The translations under genes and the position numbers were made by a program. Positions 57,027-64,000 of a stretch of DNA of 64,000 nucleotides are shown one piece after another. Below the pieces are notes generated by a model. It was not told the origin of the DNA, searched no databases, and worked only from the letters and a program-made list of their open reading frames with translations. Within the stretch, counting starts at the first letter, position 1. Each line of letters opens with the position of its first letter. This DNA comes from Serratia oryzae. GTDB lineage: Bacteria > Pseudomonadota > Gammaproteobacteria > Enterobacterales > Enterobacteriaceae. The DNA is taken from positions 1 through 64,000 of the forward strand of contig NZ_MOXD01000001.1 of NCBI RefSeq assembly GCF_001976145.1. The letters are read 5' to 3'.

Positions 57027-57102
57027 CGTACTGACGCATTCGGCATGTGCGCTCTGCTGTTATCGTTTTATGCTGTGGTGCAACTCAGCGGGAGGGGAGA
57101 CT

Positions 57103-57900
57103 ATGTACTGGATCAATGGGCAACAGCATGATGCTTTGGCACCGAGCGATCGCGGTTTGCAGTTTGGTGATGGCTGTTTCACCACGGCAAGGATCGTGGA
57201 AGGGAAAATCGATCTTTTACCCTGGCATATTGAGCGGATGCAGCAGGCGGCTCAACGTCTGCTCATGCCCGCCGCTGACTGGTTGGCGCTTGAACGTGAA
57301 ATGGTGCATGCGGCAGAATCTATCACGCTGGGCGTAGTCAAAGCGATACTCACGCGCGGCAGCGGTGGGCGCGGATACAGCCCGCACGGTTGTGAGCATC
57401 CTACCCGAATTATTTCGCGCAGTACTTACCCACAGCACTACCTGCAGTGGCGTGAGCAAGGGATCCGTCTGGCTGTGAGCCCAGTGGCGTTAGCCCGCAA
57501 TCCGCTATTGGCCGGGTTAAAACACCTTAACCGTTTGGAGCAGGTGCTGATCCGTGCGCATCTTGACCAGACTAATGCCGAGGAGGCGCTGGTGCTTGAC
57601 ACTAGCGGTATGCTGGTGGAATGCTGTGCGGCCAATTTATTCTGGCGTAAAGGGAAAGCGGTCTTTACGCCGAATCTGGATCAGGCGGGCGTTGCAGGGC
57701 TGATGCGCCGACGGGTGATTGAGTTACTGGCAGGCAGCGAATATCAGCTGCATTCTGTCAGTGAACCGCTGGCAACGCTGGCTGACGCCGATGAAGTGCT
57801 GGTGAGCAATGCGCTAATGCCATTGCTGCCGGTGAACGAGGCCCACTCATGGCGCTATCACTCGCGTCAGATGTATGACTTTTTGCGTCCACATTGTTAA
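57103..57900 (+). CDS. pabC: Aminodeoxychorismate lyase
   Basis: 265 residues from ATG 57103 with SD GGGGAG; a longer frame has no SD. Class IV PLP fold: '[29 protein letters not shown]', PLP lysine in '[15 protein letters not shown]' region and '[14 protein letters not shown]' (Lys~140). Releases pyruvate from 4-amino-4-deoxychorismate to give p-aminobenzoate for folate. First of pabC-mltG-tmk-holB-ycfH. Confidence 0.95.
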   Translation: MYWINGQQHDALAPSDRGLQFGDGCFTTARIVEGKIDLLPWHIERMQQAAQRLLMPAADWLALEREMVHAAESITLGVVKAILTRGSGGRGYSPHGCEHPTRIISRSTYPQHYLQWREQGIRLAVSPVALARNPLLAGLKHLNRLEQVLIRAHLDQTNAEEALVLDTSGMLVECCAANLFWRKGKAVFTPNLDQAGVAGLMRRRVIELLAGSEYQLHSVSEPLATLADADEVLVSNALMPLLPVNEAHSWRYHSRQMYDFLRPHC

Positions 57901-57913
57901 TGATGGCAGATTG

Positions 57914-58939
57914 ATGAAGAGAAAAAAGCTCAAGATTATTTTGCTGGTTGCAGCCCTGATTGTCGCTCTGCCGTTTTGGGGGCACCAGCGCGTTGAACGC
58001 TTCGCCGATACGCCATTGGCGATCCAGCAGGAAACTCTGTTCAAATTGCCCGCCGGTACCGGACGGGTGGCACTGGAAGGGCTATTGGTGCGCGATAAAC
58101 TGATCCACAACGGCAGATGGTTCCCTTGGTTGCTGCGGCTGGAACCGGAATTGGCCGAGTTCAAGGCAGGTACTTACCGTTTTACACCGGGGATGACGGT
58201 ACGTGAAATGCTGAAACTGCTGGCAAGCGGTAAAGAAGCGCAGTTCAGCGCACGTTTTATTGAAGGCGCGCGCCTGAGTGATGGGTTGCAGGCGTTACAG
58301 CAAGCCAAATATGTCAAACACACCCTGGCGGGGAAAAGTGAAGCTGAGATTGCGCTGGCGCTGGGGCTACCCGCTGGTAGCAGTCTTGAGGGGCGCTTGT
58401 ATCCTGATACTTATCTTTATACCGCCGGAACCAGCGATCTGGCGCTGTTGAAACGTTCACACCTGCGCATGAACAAAACGCTACAAGAGATCTGGGATGC
58501 GCGAGATACCACTCTGCCATATAAAACGCCGGATGAGTTGCTGATCATGGCGTCGATCGTCGAGAAAGAGACTGGCGTAGCGGAAGAACGTGGCAAGGTC
58601 GCTTCGGTGTTTGTTAACCGGCTGCGCTTGGGGATGCGATTACAGACTGACCCCACGGTGATTTATGGCATGAAGGATAGCTATACTGGCAACATCAGCC
58701 GTAAAGATCTGGAGACCCCGACGCCCTATAACACGTATGTGATCAGCGGCCTGCCGCCAACGCCGATTGCGATGCCTAGCCGGGCTTCATTAGAGGCAGC
58801 GGCCAATCCAGAAAAAACGTCTTATCTTTATTTTGTTGCCGACGGTAAGGGTGGGCATACCTTTACCACTAATCTGGCCAGCCACAATGAGGCGGTGCGC
58901 ACTTACCGCCAGGCGTTAAAGGAAAAGAATGAAAAGTAA
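57914..58939 (+). CDS. mltG: Endolytic murein transglycosylase
   Basis: 341 residues from ATG 57914 (aligns with E. coli MltG; SD weak). One N-terminal membrane anchor (~6-20), LysM-like domain, then the YceG catalytic part with Glu in '[26 protein letters not shown]' (~218) and '[11 protein letters not shown]'. Cuts nascent glycan strands and may set their length. Overlaps tmk by 11 bp. Confidence 0.95.
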   Translation: MKRKKLKIILLVAALIVALPFWGHQRVERFADTPLAIQQETLFKLPAGTGRVALEGLLVRDKLIHNGRWFPWLLRLEPELAEFKAGTYRFTPGMTVREMLKLLASGKEAQFSARFIEGARLSDGLQALQQAKYVKHTLAGKSEAEIALALGLPAGSSLEGRLYPDTYLYTAGTSDLALLKRSHLRMNKTLQEIWDARDTTLPYKTPDELLIMASIVEKETGVAEERGKVASVFVNRLRLGMRLQTDPTVIYGMKDSYTGNISRKDLETPTPYNTYVISGLPPTPIAMPSRASLEAAANPEKTSYLYFVADGKGGHTFTTNLASHNEAVRTYRQALKEKNEK

Positions 58940-59567
58940 ATTCGTGGTTATCGAAGGGCTGGAAGGCGCAGGCAAGACCACTGCACGTAATACGATCGTC
59001 AGCGTACTGAATGAGCGGGGTATCAATGATATCGTTTTCACCCGCGAGCCTGGTGGCACGCCGCTGGCGGAAAAACTCCGCGATCTGTTTAAACGCGGGA
59101 CTGATGGTGAACTGCCTACCATCAAAGCAGAAGTACTGATGCTGTACGCCGCCCGTGTCCAGTTAGTTGAAACCGTGATTAAACCGGCGTTAGCACGCGG
59201 TGCCTGGGTGGTGGGCGATCGCCACGATCTCTCGTCACAAGCCTATCAGGGCGGTGGAAGAGGGGTTGATCCGCAGTTGATGGCGTCGCTGCGCGATATC
59301 GTCCTGGGTGATTTTCGTCCCGACTTGACCGTGTATCTCGATCTGCCACCGCTGGTTGGATTACAGCGCGCGCGGGCACGTGGTGAGCTGGATCGTATTG
59401 AACAGGAAGCGTTACCGTTCTTCGAACGCACCCGTGAGCGTTATCTGCAACTGGTGGCGCAAGACAATTCCATTGTGACCGTTGATGCGGCACAGCCTTT
59501 GGAGCAGGTGACCGCCGATATTCGCCAGGCGGTTGCGCAGTGGTTGCAACAGCAGGAAGAAGCGTAA
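58929..59567 (+). CDS. tmk: Thymidylate kinase
   Basis: 212 residues. P-loop '[15 protein letters not shown]' (9-16), DRX motif '[19 protein letters not shown]', lid region '[12 protein letters not shown]'. Phosphorylates dTMP to dTDP. Coupled to both neighbours: starts inside mltG and its stop shares one base with the holB start (TAATG). Confidence 0.97.
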   Translation: MKSKFVVIEGLEGAGKTTARNTIVSVLNERGINDIVFTREPGGTPLAEKLRDLFKRGTDGELPTIKAEVLMLYAARVQLVETVIKPALARGAWVVGDRHDLSSQAYQGGGRGVDPQLMASLRDIVLGDFRPDLTVYLDLPPLVGLQRARARGELDRIEQEALPFFERTRERYLQLVAQDNSIVTVDAAQPLEQVTADIRQAVAQWLQQQEEA

Positions 59568-60574
59568 TGAACTGGTATCCGTGGCTCAACGTCCCTTATC
59601 GCCAACTGGTGGGGCAGTATGCGGCTGGTCGCGGCCATCATGCCTTGCTCGTGCATGCTTCACCGGGCAATGGTGACGAGGCGTTACTTTATGCATTAAG
59701 CCGCTGGCTGATTTGCCAACAGCGCAACGGTGAGAAAAGCTGCGGGGAATGCCATAGCTGCCGGCTGATGCTGGCGGGTAACCACCCGGATTATCACGTG
59801 CTGATGCCGGAAAAAGGCAAAAACAGTTTGGGCATTGAACCTATTCGCCAGGTGATAGAGACCCTCTATTCACACGCCCAGCAGGGCGGAGCGAAGGTGG
59901 TTTGGCTGCCGCAGGCCGAACTGCTGACCGAGGCCGCTGCCAATGCGTTGCTGAAAACCTTGGAGGAGCCGCTTGCCAATACCTTTTTTCTATTGGCTTG
60001 CAATGAACCTTCGCGCCTGATGGCAACGCTGCGCAGCCGTTGTTTCTACTGGCACTTAGCCAGCCCTGACGAAGCGCTTAGCCTGCAATGGCTGAATCGC
60101 CAGGCACCGGGTAACCCGGTCGATCGTCTTACGGCCTTGCGCCTATATGACGGCGCGCCAATTGCCGCCGAGCGGTTACTGCAACCGCAGCTCTGGCAGC
60201 AGCGTAGCGCGCTGTGTACGGCGCTGAATAACGCTTTACCGCAGCGCGATATGCTGGCGTTACTCCCGGTTCTTAATCATGACGACGTCGCTGAGCGGCT
60301 GCACTGGCTGTGCGCTTTGCTGGTCGATGCGATGAAATGGCAACAGGGGGCGGCAGGTTATGTTTTGAATCAGGATCAGCAACCGCTGATACAGCAACTG
60401 GCCAGTCGCCTGAGCAGCACTTCATTGCAGCAGATCGTGCAACAATGGCTGAAGTGCCGCCAACAGTTGGTCAATATTGCTGGTGTCAACCGCGAGCTAT
60501 TGCTCACCGAACAGTTACTTAGCTGGGAGCAGATGTTAGGTTCCACTGGCTATTCACAATCTCACTCGTTGTAA
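59567..60574 (+). CDS. holB: DNA polymerase III delta' subunit
   Basis: 335 residues from ATG 59567. Clamp-loader AAA+ fold without a working P-loop ('SPGNGDEALLYALS', lacking the GKT), four-Cys zinc module 'CQQRNGEKSCGECHSC', and SRC motif in 'TLRSRCFYW'. Works with delta, gamma/tau to load the beta clamp. Variable C-terminus, as in other enterobacteria. Confidence 0.95.
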   Translation: MNWYPWLNVPYRQLVGQYAAGRGHHALLVHASPGNGDEALLYALSRWLICQQRNGEKSCGECHSCRLMLAGNHPDYHVLMPEKGKNSLGIEPIRQVIETLYSHAQQGGAKVVWLPQAELLTEAAANALLKTLEEPLANTFFLLACNEPSRLMATLRSRCFYWHLASPDEALSLQWLNRQAPGNPVDRLTALRLYDGAPIAAERLLQPQLWQQRSALCTALNNALPQRDMLALLPVLNHDDVAERLHWLCALLVDAMKWQQGAAGYVLNQDQQPLIQQLASRLSSTSLQQIVQQWLKCRQQLVNIAGVNRELLLTEQLLSWEQMLGSTGYSQSHSL

Positions 60575-60588
60575 AAGAGTTTATTACT

Positions 60589-61365
60589 ATGTTGTTAGTT
60601 GATTCGCATTGCCACCTCGATAGCCTGGATTTTGATGCCCTGCATCAGAACGTTGATGATGCCTTGGCAAAAGCCAAAGCGCGCGATGTGGGCTATGTGT
60701 TGGCGGTGGCTACCACACTGCCGGGCTATCAGGCCATGACCCAACTGATCGGCTCGCGTGCCGATGTGGCTTTCTCCTGCGGCGTTCACCCGCTGAACCT
60801 GGAAGGGGGGTACGATTATGCGGAACTGCGCCGTCTGGCGGCGGCAGAACAAGTGGTCGCATTAGGGGAAACCGGGCTGGATTATTTCTACCAGAAAGAC
60901 AATATCCCACTGCAGCAGGCTTCTTTCCGCGAGCATATCCGTATTGGCTGCGAGCTTAACAAACCGGTGATTGTGCACACCCGCGATGCCCGCGCAGATA
61001 CGTTAGCTATTCTGCGTGAAGAGAATGCGCAGGAGTGTGGCGGGGTGCTGCACTGTTTCACCGAAGATCTGGCTACCGCTCAGGCGCTGCTGGATCTCGG
61101 TTTCTACATTTCGTTCTCCGGAATTGTCACCTTCCGCAATGCAGAATCATTACGTGAGGTGGCACGCTATGTGCCGCTGGATCGCATGCTGGTGGAAACC
61201 GACTCTCCCTACCTTGCACCAGTGCCACACAGGGGCAAAGAAAACCAACCTGCTTATGTACGTGATGTTGCTGAATATCTTGCCGTCTTAAAAGGTGTAA
61301 GCCTGGAAACGTTGGCAGAGGCGACCACGAGCAACTTTTCACGTTTATTTCATCTCAAACTCTGA
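60589..61365 (+). CDS. ycfH: TatD-family metal-dependent hydrolase YcfH
   Basis: 258 residues, seven shorter than E. coli YcfH at the C-terminus. Metal ligands 'DSHCHLD' (5-11), Glu in 'ALGETGLDYFY', His in 'KPVIVHTRDA' and 'GGVLHCFTED', Asp in 'LVETDSPYLAP'. Probable 3'-5' DNase or related phosphodiesterase. Last gene of the pabC operon. Confidence 0.94.
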   Translation: MLLVDSHCHLDSLDFDALHQNVDDALAKAKARDVGYVLAVATTLPGYQAMTQLIGSRADVAFSCGVHPLNLEGGYDYAELRRLAAAEQVVALGETGLDYFYQKDNIPLQQASFREHIRIGCELNKPVIVHTRDARADTLAILREENAQECGGVLHCFTEDLATAQALLDLGFYISFSGIVTFRNAESLREVARYVPLDRMLVETDSPYLAPVPHRGKENQPAYVRDVAEYLAVLKGVSLETLAEATTSNFSRLFHLKL

Positions 61366-61703
61366 TCTTTCGCCTAGGCTTAGGGGGCGGTCGATAAGAG
61401 TATAATTCTTTTTAAGCTCGTAATTAATCGCTGAAACGGGTATTGTTCGCACCCGTTTTATGGCGATAGTGGGTCTCTTTTTCATCGAAAAATACAAAAA
61501 GTAGACGATTTAGAGAAAAACCCGCGCTCTTATTCATTGAAACGTGACTGCCATCAAACATTACCCAGGGTATTTATTTTACTCTGCGTAAAAATTCAAG
61601 GGGTGCTCAGACACCCCGAATTGTAAGGGTTTTTCTCCCCCCCTTGCAGCGCGAAAATTCGCGAGAAGTAGCAAAGCACCATTACTCAGGAGCACACTCA
61701 ACT
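61366..61703 (+). promoter_or_regulatory. ptsG promoter and 5' leader
   Basis: About 340 bp upstream of ptsG. It includes the hairpin GGGGTG-CTCAGA-CACCCC (61600-61617), equivalent in place to the E. coli ptsG leader hairpin, a C-rich run (61636-61643) and a small GCGCGAAAATTCGCG hairpin. CRP and Mlc sites are expected here but I could not pin them down. Confidence 0.6.
61674..61700 (+). promoter_or_regulatory. SgrS small-RNA target over the ptsG ribosome binding site
   Basis: AAGCACC and ACTCAGGAGCAC lie right before the ptsG ATG, matching the E. coli ptsG segment that pairs with SgrS, including the SD (AGGAG). SgrS with Hfq would block translation and trigger RNase E decay during sugar-phosphate stress. 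The sgrS gene itself is outside the window. Confidence 0.75.
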
Positions 61704-63137
61704 ATGTTCAAGAACGCATTTGCAAACCTGCAAAAAGTAGGTAAATCGCTGATGCTGCCGGTATCCGTATTGCCTATCGCAGGTATTCTGCTGGGCGTCG
61801 GTTCCGCCAACTTTAGCTGGCTACCGATGGTAGTCTCCCACGTGATGGCAGAAGCTGGCGGGTCAGTCTTCGCCAATATGCCGTTAATTTTCGCCATCGG
61901 TGTGGCCCTGGGCTTCACTAACAATGACGGTGTTTCTGCATTGGCCGCTGTAGTGGCTTACGGCATTATGGTGAAAACCATGGCTGTGGTTGCTCCGCTG
62001 GTGTTGCATCTGCCACCCGAAGAGATTGCAGCGAAACATTTGGCCGATACCGGTGTGCTCGGGGGGATTATCTCCGGCTCCATCGCTGCCTATATGTTCA
62101 ACCGCTTCTTCCGCATCCAACTGCCAGAATATCTGGGCTTCTTTGCCGGTAAGCGTTTTGTGCCGATCATCTCCGGCCTAGCCGCGATCATGATGGGCGT
62201 GGTCTTGTCCTTTATCTGGCCACCTATCGGTACCGCTATTCAGACCTTCTCACAGTGGGCTGCGTACCAGAACCCAGTATTGGCATTCTTTATTTATGGC
62301 GTCGTTGAGCGTGCTCTAGTGCCGTTTGGTCTGCACCATATCTGGAACGTACCGTTCCAAATGCAAATCGGTGAATTCACCAACGCAGCGGGCCAAGTGT
62401 TCCATGGCGACATTCCTCGCTATATGGCGGGTGACCCAACTGCAGGTATGCTGTCTGGTGGTTTCCTGTTCAAAATGTATGGTCTGCCCGCCGCTGCGAT
62501 TGCCATCTGGCATTCGGCTAAGCCGGAAAACCGCGCCAAAGTTGGCGGTATCATGATCTCCGCTGCGCTGACCTCGTTCCTGACCGGTATTACCGAGCCA
62601 ATTGAATTCTCATTCATGTTCGTTGCACCGATCCTGTACGCGATTCATGCGCTCCTGGCGGGCCTGGCATTCCCAATCTGTATTCTGTTGGGCATGCGTG
62701 ACGGTACCAGCTTCTCACACGGTCTGATCGACTTCATTGTACTGAGCGGTAACAGCAGCAAAATCTGGCTGTTCCCAATCGTTGGGGTTATCTACGGTCT
62801 GGTGTACTACACCATCTTCCGTGTGCTGATCGCGAAACTGGATCTGAAAACGCCTGGTCGTGAAGATACGAGTGCTGATCAGGTTGCTCAGGGCGGTTCT
62901 GAAATGTCTGCAGCTTTGGTTCAGGCATTTGGTGGTAAGGAAAACATCACTAACCTGGATGCTTGTATTACACGTCTACGCGTCAGCGTGGCCGACGTAT
63001 CCAAGGTTGACCAGGCTGGGCTGAAGAAACTGGGTGCTGCGGGGGTGGTAGTTGCAGGCTCTGGTGTTCAGGCCATCTTTGGTACCAAATCCGATAACCT
63101 GAAAACAGATATGGATGAGTACATCCGTAACAACTGA
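61704..63137 (+). CDS. ptsG: Glucose-specific PTS enzyme IIBC
   Basis: 477 residues from ATG 61704, the E. coli length. EIIC domain with ten spans ('[20 protein letters not shown]', '[17 protein letters not shown]', '[14 protein letters not shown]'), linker, and EIIB with phosphocysteine in '[13 protein letters not shown]' (~421). Imports glucose with phosphorylation from EIIA-Glc. Regulated after transcription by SgrS (site above). Confidence 0.97.
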   Translation: MFKNAFANLQKVGKSLMLPVSVLPIAGILLGVGSANFSWLPMVVSHVMAEAGGSVFANMPLIFAIGVALGFTNNDGVSALAAVVAYGIMVKTMAVVAPLVLHLPPEEIAAKHLADTGVLGGIISGSIAAYMFNRFFRIQLPEYLGFFAGKRFVPIISGLAAIMMGVVLSFIWPPIGTAIQTFSQWAAYQNPVLAFFIYGVVERALVPFGLHHIWNVPFQMQIGEFTNAAGQVFHGDIPRYMAGDPTAGMLSGGFLFKMYGLPAAAIAIWHSAKPENRAKVGGIMISAALTSFLTGITEPIEFSFMFVAPILYAIHALLAGLAFPICILLGMRDGTSFSHGLIDFIVLSGNSSKIWLFPIVGVIYGLVYYTIFRVLIAKLDLKTPGREDTSADQVAQGGSEMSAALVQAFGGKENITNLDACITRLRVSVADVSKVDQAGLKKLGAAGVVVAGSGVQAIFGTKSDNLKTDMDEYIRNN

Positions 63138-63156
63138 TTCAGGCTGGGGAGCTTGC

Positions 63157-63185
63157 AAGGGAGGCGAAAGCCTCCCTTTTTTTAT
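63157..63185 (+). terminator. ptsG terminator
   Basis: AAGGGAGGC-GAAA-GCCTCCCTT, a 9-bp stem with tetraloop, then TTTTTTAT; 20 bp after the ptsG stop. Confidence 0.92.
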
Positions 63186-63409
63186 GGTTTTCGGTAACGC
63201 ATTGAGCTGCTGCTATTACAGGTACTTTATCGTGAAGCGTTTGTCACTGCGGTGGCGAATGGTGAATTTAGAGAGGGGGGAGGCGTGTTAATCTTGTCAT
63301 GGCTGAATAATTCTGCATCACTCAATGCGGAAAATGCGCAATCCGGTTGAAAGCGGTAGAATTTGTCACTCATACTGCGTAAATCTTTTATGTTCACAAG
63401 GAGCTCGAG

Positions 63410-63760
63410 ATGGCCGAAGAAACTATTTTCAGTAAAATTATCCGCCGTGAAATCCCTGCTGATGTGGTTTATCAGGATGAGTTGGTCACCGCATTTCGTG
63501 ATATCTCTCCGCAGGCACCCACCCATGTCCTGATTGTGCCGAATGTGCTGATCCCCACCGTGAATGATGTCACCTCCGCCCATGAAGCGGCATTGGGGCG
63601 TATGATCACCGTGGCGGCTAAAATTGCCGAGCAGGAAGGGATTGCGGAAGATGGCTATCGCCTGATCGTCAATTGCAATCGCCACGGTGGGCAAGAGGTT
63701 TACCATATTCATATGCATTTGGTCGGTGGGCGTGTCTTGGGCCCGCTGCTGCCACGTTAA
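63410..63760 (+). CDS. hinT: Purine nucleoside phosphoramidase HinT (HIT family)
   Basis: 116 residues. '[22 protein letters not shown]' start, '[21 protein letters not shown]' with the HxHxH triad (His~101-105). Hydrolyses AMP-lysine type phosphoramidates. In E. coli fhuE separates ptsG from hinT; here only 225 bp with the hinT promoter lie between. 12 bp to ycfL. Confidence 0.96.
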   Translation: MAEETIFSKIIRREIPADVVYQDELVTAFRDISPQAPTHVLIVPNVLIPTVNDVTSAHEAALGRMITVAAKIAEQEGIAEDGYRLIVNCNRHGGQEVYHIHMHLVGGRVLGPLLPR

Positions 63761-63772
63761 TTGAGGAGCTCC

Positions 63773-64000
63773 ATGCGCTATCCCCAAACCTTGCGTTGCC
63801 TGATGGCGCTTGTTTTACCTGCCGTGATGCTGATGGGGTGCAGTAGCCCACAAGGCATTGCGGTGAATGAGAGGCAAACGGTGGTGATGGATTCGTCGGT
63901 GCTGACTGCGGGCATTGTGACCGATCACCCGTCGATAACCACAACTTCAGCTGGCGTGCGGGCGGCTTCGGTAGTAAGCAATAGCCAAAATACCCCGGTG
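63773..64000 (+). CDS. ycfL: YcfL-family lipoprotein (3' end outside window)
   Basis: 76 codons to the window end, SD GAGGAG. Lipoprotein signal with 'VMLMGCSS' (Cys~21), then 'NERQTVVMDSSVLTAGIVTDHP', the YcfL start. In E. coli it follows hinT and precedes lpoB. Outer-membrane lipoprotein of unknown role. The remainder is not visible. Confidence 0.85.
   Translation, partial: MRYPQTLRCLMALVLPAVMLMGCSSPQGIAVNERQTVVMDSSVLTAGIVTDHPSITTTSAGVRAASVVSNSQNTPV

Overview
The window looks like the chromosome of an enterobacterium of the Yersiniaceae, most probably Serratia or a close relative. This rests on protein-level recognition of many enterobacterial genes (rne, rluC, yceD-rpmF-plsX-fabHDG-acpP-fabF-pabC-mltG-tmk-holB-ycfH, ptsG, hinT, mdtG, lpxL, solA, bssS, dinI, pyrC) in E. 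coli-like order but with several departures. There is no rRNA, prophage or CRISPR array.

Left part (1-15.9 kb) is accessory. It holds the 3' end of a very large autotransporter with a 626-residue internal duplication, two membrane acyltransferases (OafA type) that share a near-identical upstream block, an OmpC/OmpF-type porin, and a graveyard of broken DNA: IS5-, IS110- and IS3-family remnants and a frameshifted PhnE-type permease. Next come a lipoprotein metallophosphoesterase behind a Pho-box-like promoter, a HAD phosphatase, and the deletion-fused remains of an ABC importer operon.

The centre of interest (15.9-24.2 kb) is a compact aminoethylphosphonate locus. An importer (phnS, phnT and a fused two-domain permease) and the GntR/HutC regulator phnR lie on the minus strand. 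The catabolic operon phnW-pbfA-phnX reads the other way. PhnW (2-AEP transaminase) and the PbfA-like lyase (1-hydroxy-2-AEP) should converge on phosphonoacetaldehyde, which PhnX splits to acetaldehyde and phosphate. Four copies of a palindrome (TGGTnTAnACCA type) sit one in front of each transcription unit, and 11-bp-phased Pho-box-like repeats precede phnT and, more weakly, phnS. Substrate-type control by PhnR together with phosphate-starvation control by PhoB is therefore readable from the DNA.

24.2-33.7 kb holds a tRNA-Cys/tRNA-Leu pair, a Trk-type potassium transporter, a dead DUF6232 gene, small membrane or hypothetical genes (ylaC and two unlisted short ORFs), the CvrA/NhaP2 antiporter, a VOC protein and a POT peptide transporter. 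33.7-45.3 kb is the mdtG-lpxL-trhO-yceJI-tqsA-solA-bssS-dinI-pyrC block, with an SOS box at dinI. 45.3-64 kb is core: rne divergent from rluC, maf-2, the fatty acid/phospholipid gene cluster, pabC-mltG-tmk-holB-ycfH, ptsG with an SgrS-type target in its leader, hinT and the start of ycfL. Compared with E. coli, the genes between pyrC and rne (including the flagellar cluster) and fhuE between ptsG and hinT are absent here.
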